From: Candidatus Thorarchaeota archaeon
GTDB taxonomy: Archaea; Asgardarchaeota; Thorarchaeia; Thorarchaeales; Thorarchaeaceae
Assembly (NCBI GenBank): GCA_016840825.1
Contig: JAEORN010000334.1
Coordinates: 1-14,877 of the forward strand
Reading direction: 5' to 3'
Length of the DNA stretch: 14,877 nucleotides
Both the position numbers and the translations under genes were made by a program. Under the pieces are notes generated by a model. It made no database searches. It was not told where the DNA came from and worked only from the letters and a program-made list of their open reading frames with translations. How positions within the stretch are numbered: position 1 is the stretch's first letter; every line of letters begins with the position of its first letter. Of the stretch, positions 14,010 through 14,877 are shown one piece after another.

Positions 14010-14877
14010 TTCTTTGTACCTCTTTCTTGTATGATCTTACGAAGTTTTTTGATTACTAGATTTGCCCCTTGATCTGCATTAGGAATCTTAAACCCGGTTA
14101 ATTGAATGGGAATTGCATCCACTCTCGACATGTTCATACCGCCAACAAGCATCTGATCGTGAGTATGGATTGATACAGTAGCAAGTCTATCAGTAACTGT
14201 TCCAGCAGGACCAATATACACAATTTTTGTCTTAGCCAAGGCTTTTGCTGCAGGCCCTGGAATCATGGTCAAAAGGTCATCACTCACAACTAGCGAACTA
14301 GCAAAGTCACCTTGTACAAGCTTTTGCAAGGCGTTGTCATCTGATTTGTAGACTGCGGCTCCTGTCGAGTAATCGATCGCACAAGGAGCTGAGGTTGATG
14401 CTGAAACAACATCAATGATACCCATAGTATTTGTTTCAGGAAACATAGGCAATGCATATGCTTCCTTGCCAGTCGCCCTAATGGCTTGAACGAGTTGGTT
14501 TAGCGCATCGAGATTCTCAGATAATTTCCCAGAGTTGAGAAGTCCGCTTCCATAGAAGATGACTGAGCAATCGGATTTTTGAAAGCCACGAGCGAATCCG
14601 ATCACTTCTGCTGCAGGAATTCCAAGCACATTACCGCTAATTGAGGACTCACCTCGAATTTCTGATGCTAGTACTTCCAGCAGTTCAGCATCGCTGCCAA
14701 TTGGAACAACTAGTCGATGATTTGCCATCTTCATCGTTTCAGTTTGACGAACATCAACTACACCAATTGTCCGACTTTCAATGCCCTCAGGTATCTTCTC
14801 TCCTCGAGGTAGAACAGCGAATCTACTTGGATGCCTGTGAATGCTCTCACTGGGGTCAGACCCCCAATATATGATGA
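14006..14877 (-). CDS. fwdB: Formylmethanofuran dehydrogenase subunit B (partial, N-terminus beyond window)
   Basis: C-terminal part of the molybdopterin/tungstopterin-binding catalytic subunit, which reduces CO2 to formate for formylmethanofuran synthesis, the first step of the methyl branch. Although an ATG is at 14734, the frame stays open upstream to the window edge and is plainly coding: IIYWGSDPSESIHRHPSRFA, then GVVDVRQTET just before MKMANHRLVVPIGSDAELL. The WG-x-x-P-x-E...H-P-R-x-S-R pattern and the DVR-x-T-x-T segment are hallmarks of FwdB/FmdB, as is the end region NMSRVDAIPIQL. So 289 residues are visible of a protein usually about 430 long; the 4Fe-4S motif and the Cys/Sec metal ligand lie outside. 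Tungsten and molybdenum forms cannot be told apart. It overlaps cooC by 4 nt. Confidence 0.88.
   Translation of the reverse strand, partial: IIYWGSDPSESIHRHPSRFAVLPRGEKIPEGIESRTIGVVDVRQTETMKMANHRLVVPIGSDAELLEVLASEIRGESSISGNVLGIPAAEVIGFARGFQKSDCSVIFYGSGLLNSGKLSENLDALNQLVQAIRATGKEAYALPMFPETNTMGIIDVVSASTSAPCAIDYSTGAAVYKSDDNALQKLVQGDFASSLVVSDDLLTMIPGPAAKALAKTKIVYIGPAGTVTDRLATVSIHTHDQMLVGGMNMSRVDAIPIQLTGFKIPNADQGANLVIKKLRKIIQERGTKK

Noticed and set aside
14641..14874. Plus-strand open frame at the right edge
   Set aside because: Antisense to the FwdB frame, which continues to the edge with diagnostic motifs.
1..14877. Search for tRNA, rRNA, CRISPR, insertion sequences, attachment sites or selenocysteine elements
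   Set aside because: No cloverleaf-like segment, repeated spacer array, transposase motif or long terminal repeats were seen by eye; the part of FwdB where Sec might occur lies outside the window.

Overview
The window is a stretch of an archaeal genome whose every supported gene lies on the minus strand, so the genes are read from high to low coordinates. Its core is the archaeal form of the carbonyl branch of the Wood-Ljungdahl pathway: a complete CODH/ACS (acetyl-CoA decarbonylase/synthase) operon cdhA-cdhB-cdhC-cdhD-cdhE (about 13061 to 6115). Archaeal ancestry rests on the presence of the alpha and epsilon subunits, the two extra ferredoxin-like clusters in CdhA, a CdhC without the bacterial N-terminal domain, a formylmethanofuran dehydrogenase subunit, an archaeal-looking winged-helix regulator and TATA-like promoters. 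The base composition is moderately AT-rich. The lineage cannot be fixed by eye; an uncultivated lineage such as an Asgard archaeon or another non-methanogen with the H4MPT-type Wood-Ljungdahl pathway is a reasonable guess.

Layout from the right edge: (1) 14877-14006, the C-terminal two thirds of FwdB (formylmethanofuran dehydrogenase subunit B), running off the window; it overlaps by ATGA a CooC-type nickel-insertion ATPase (14009-13212). (2) A 150-nt gap with inverted repeats and a probable promoter. (3) The tightly coupled cdhABCDE operon, with junctions of +2, about +1, -4 and 0 nt; cdhC and cdhE appear to start with TTG behind strong Shine-Dalgarno sequences. (4) A stem-loop plus T-rich tract behind cdhE, a likely terminator. 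(5) A second, divergent CooC-like ATPase (5960-5154). (6) A CoA-transferase/acetyl-CoA hydrolase fused to a GNAT acetyltransferase (4993-3107). (7) A small, apparently unnamed operon: a ubiquitin-like beta-grasp protein of about 93 residues (TTG start), a four-helix membrane protein, and a winged-helix regulator that seems to start with CTG. (8) An ABC-2-type exporter: ATPase (1598-828) and a permease (822 to the left edge, unfinished).

How they fit: FwdB takes part in CO2 reduction to the formyl level (methyl branch); CdhA/B reduce CO2 to CO, CdhD/E carry the methyl group on a corrinoid, CdhC makes acetyl-CoA; the two CooC ATPases probably load nickel into the C-cluster and perhaps the A-cluster; the CoA-transferase could interconvert acetyl-CoA and acetate, with the GNAT domain as a possible acetyl-CoA-dependent regulatory module. 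The left third (ubiquitin-like protein, membrane protein, regulator, exporter) has no evident link to this metabolism and is the least explained part. No RNA genes, insertion sequences, CRISPR arrays or attachment sites were seen.
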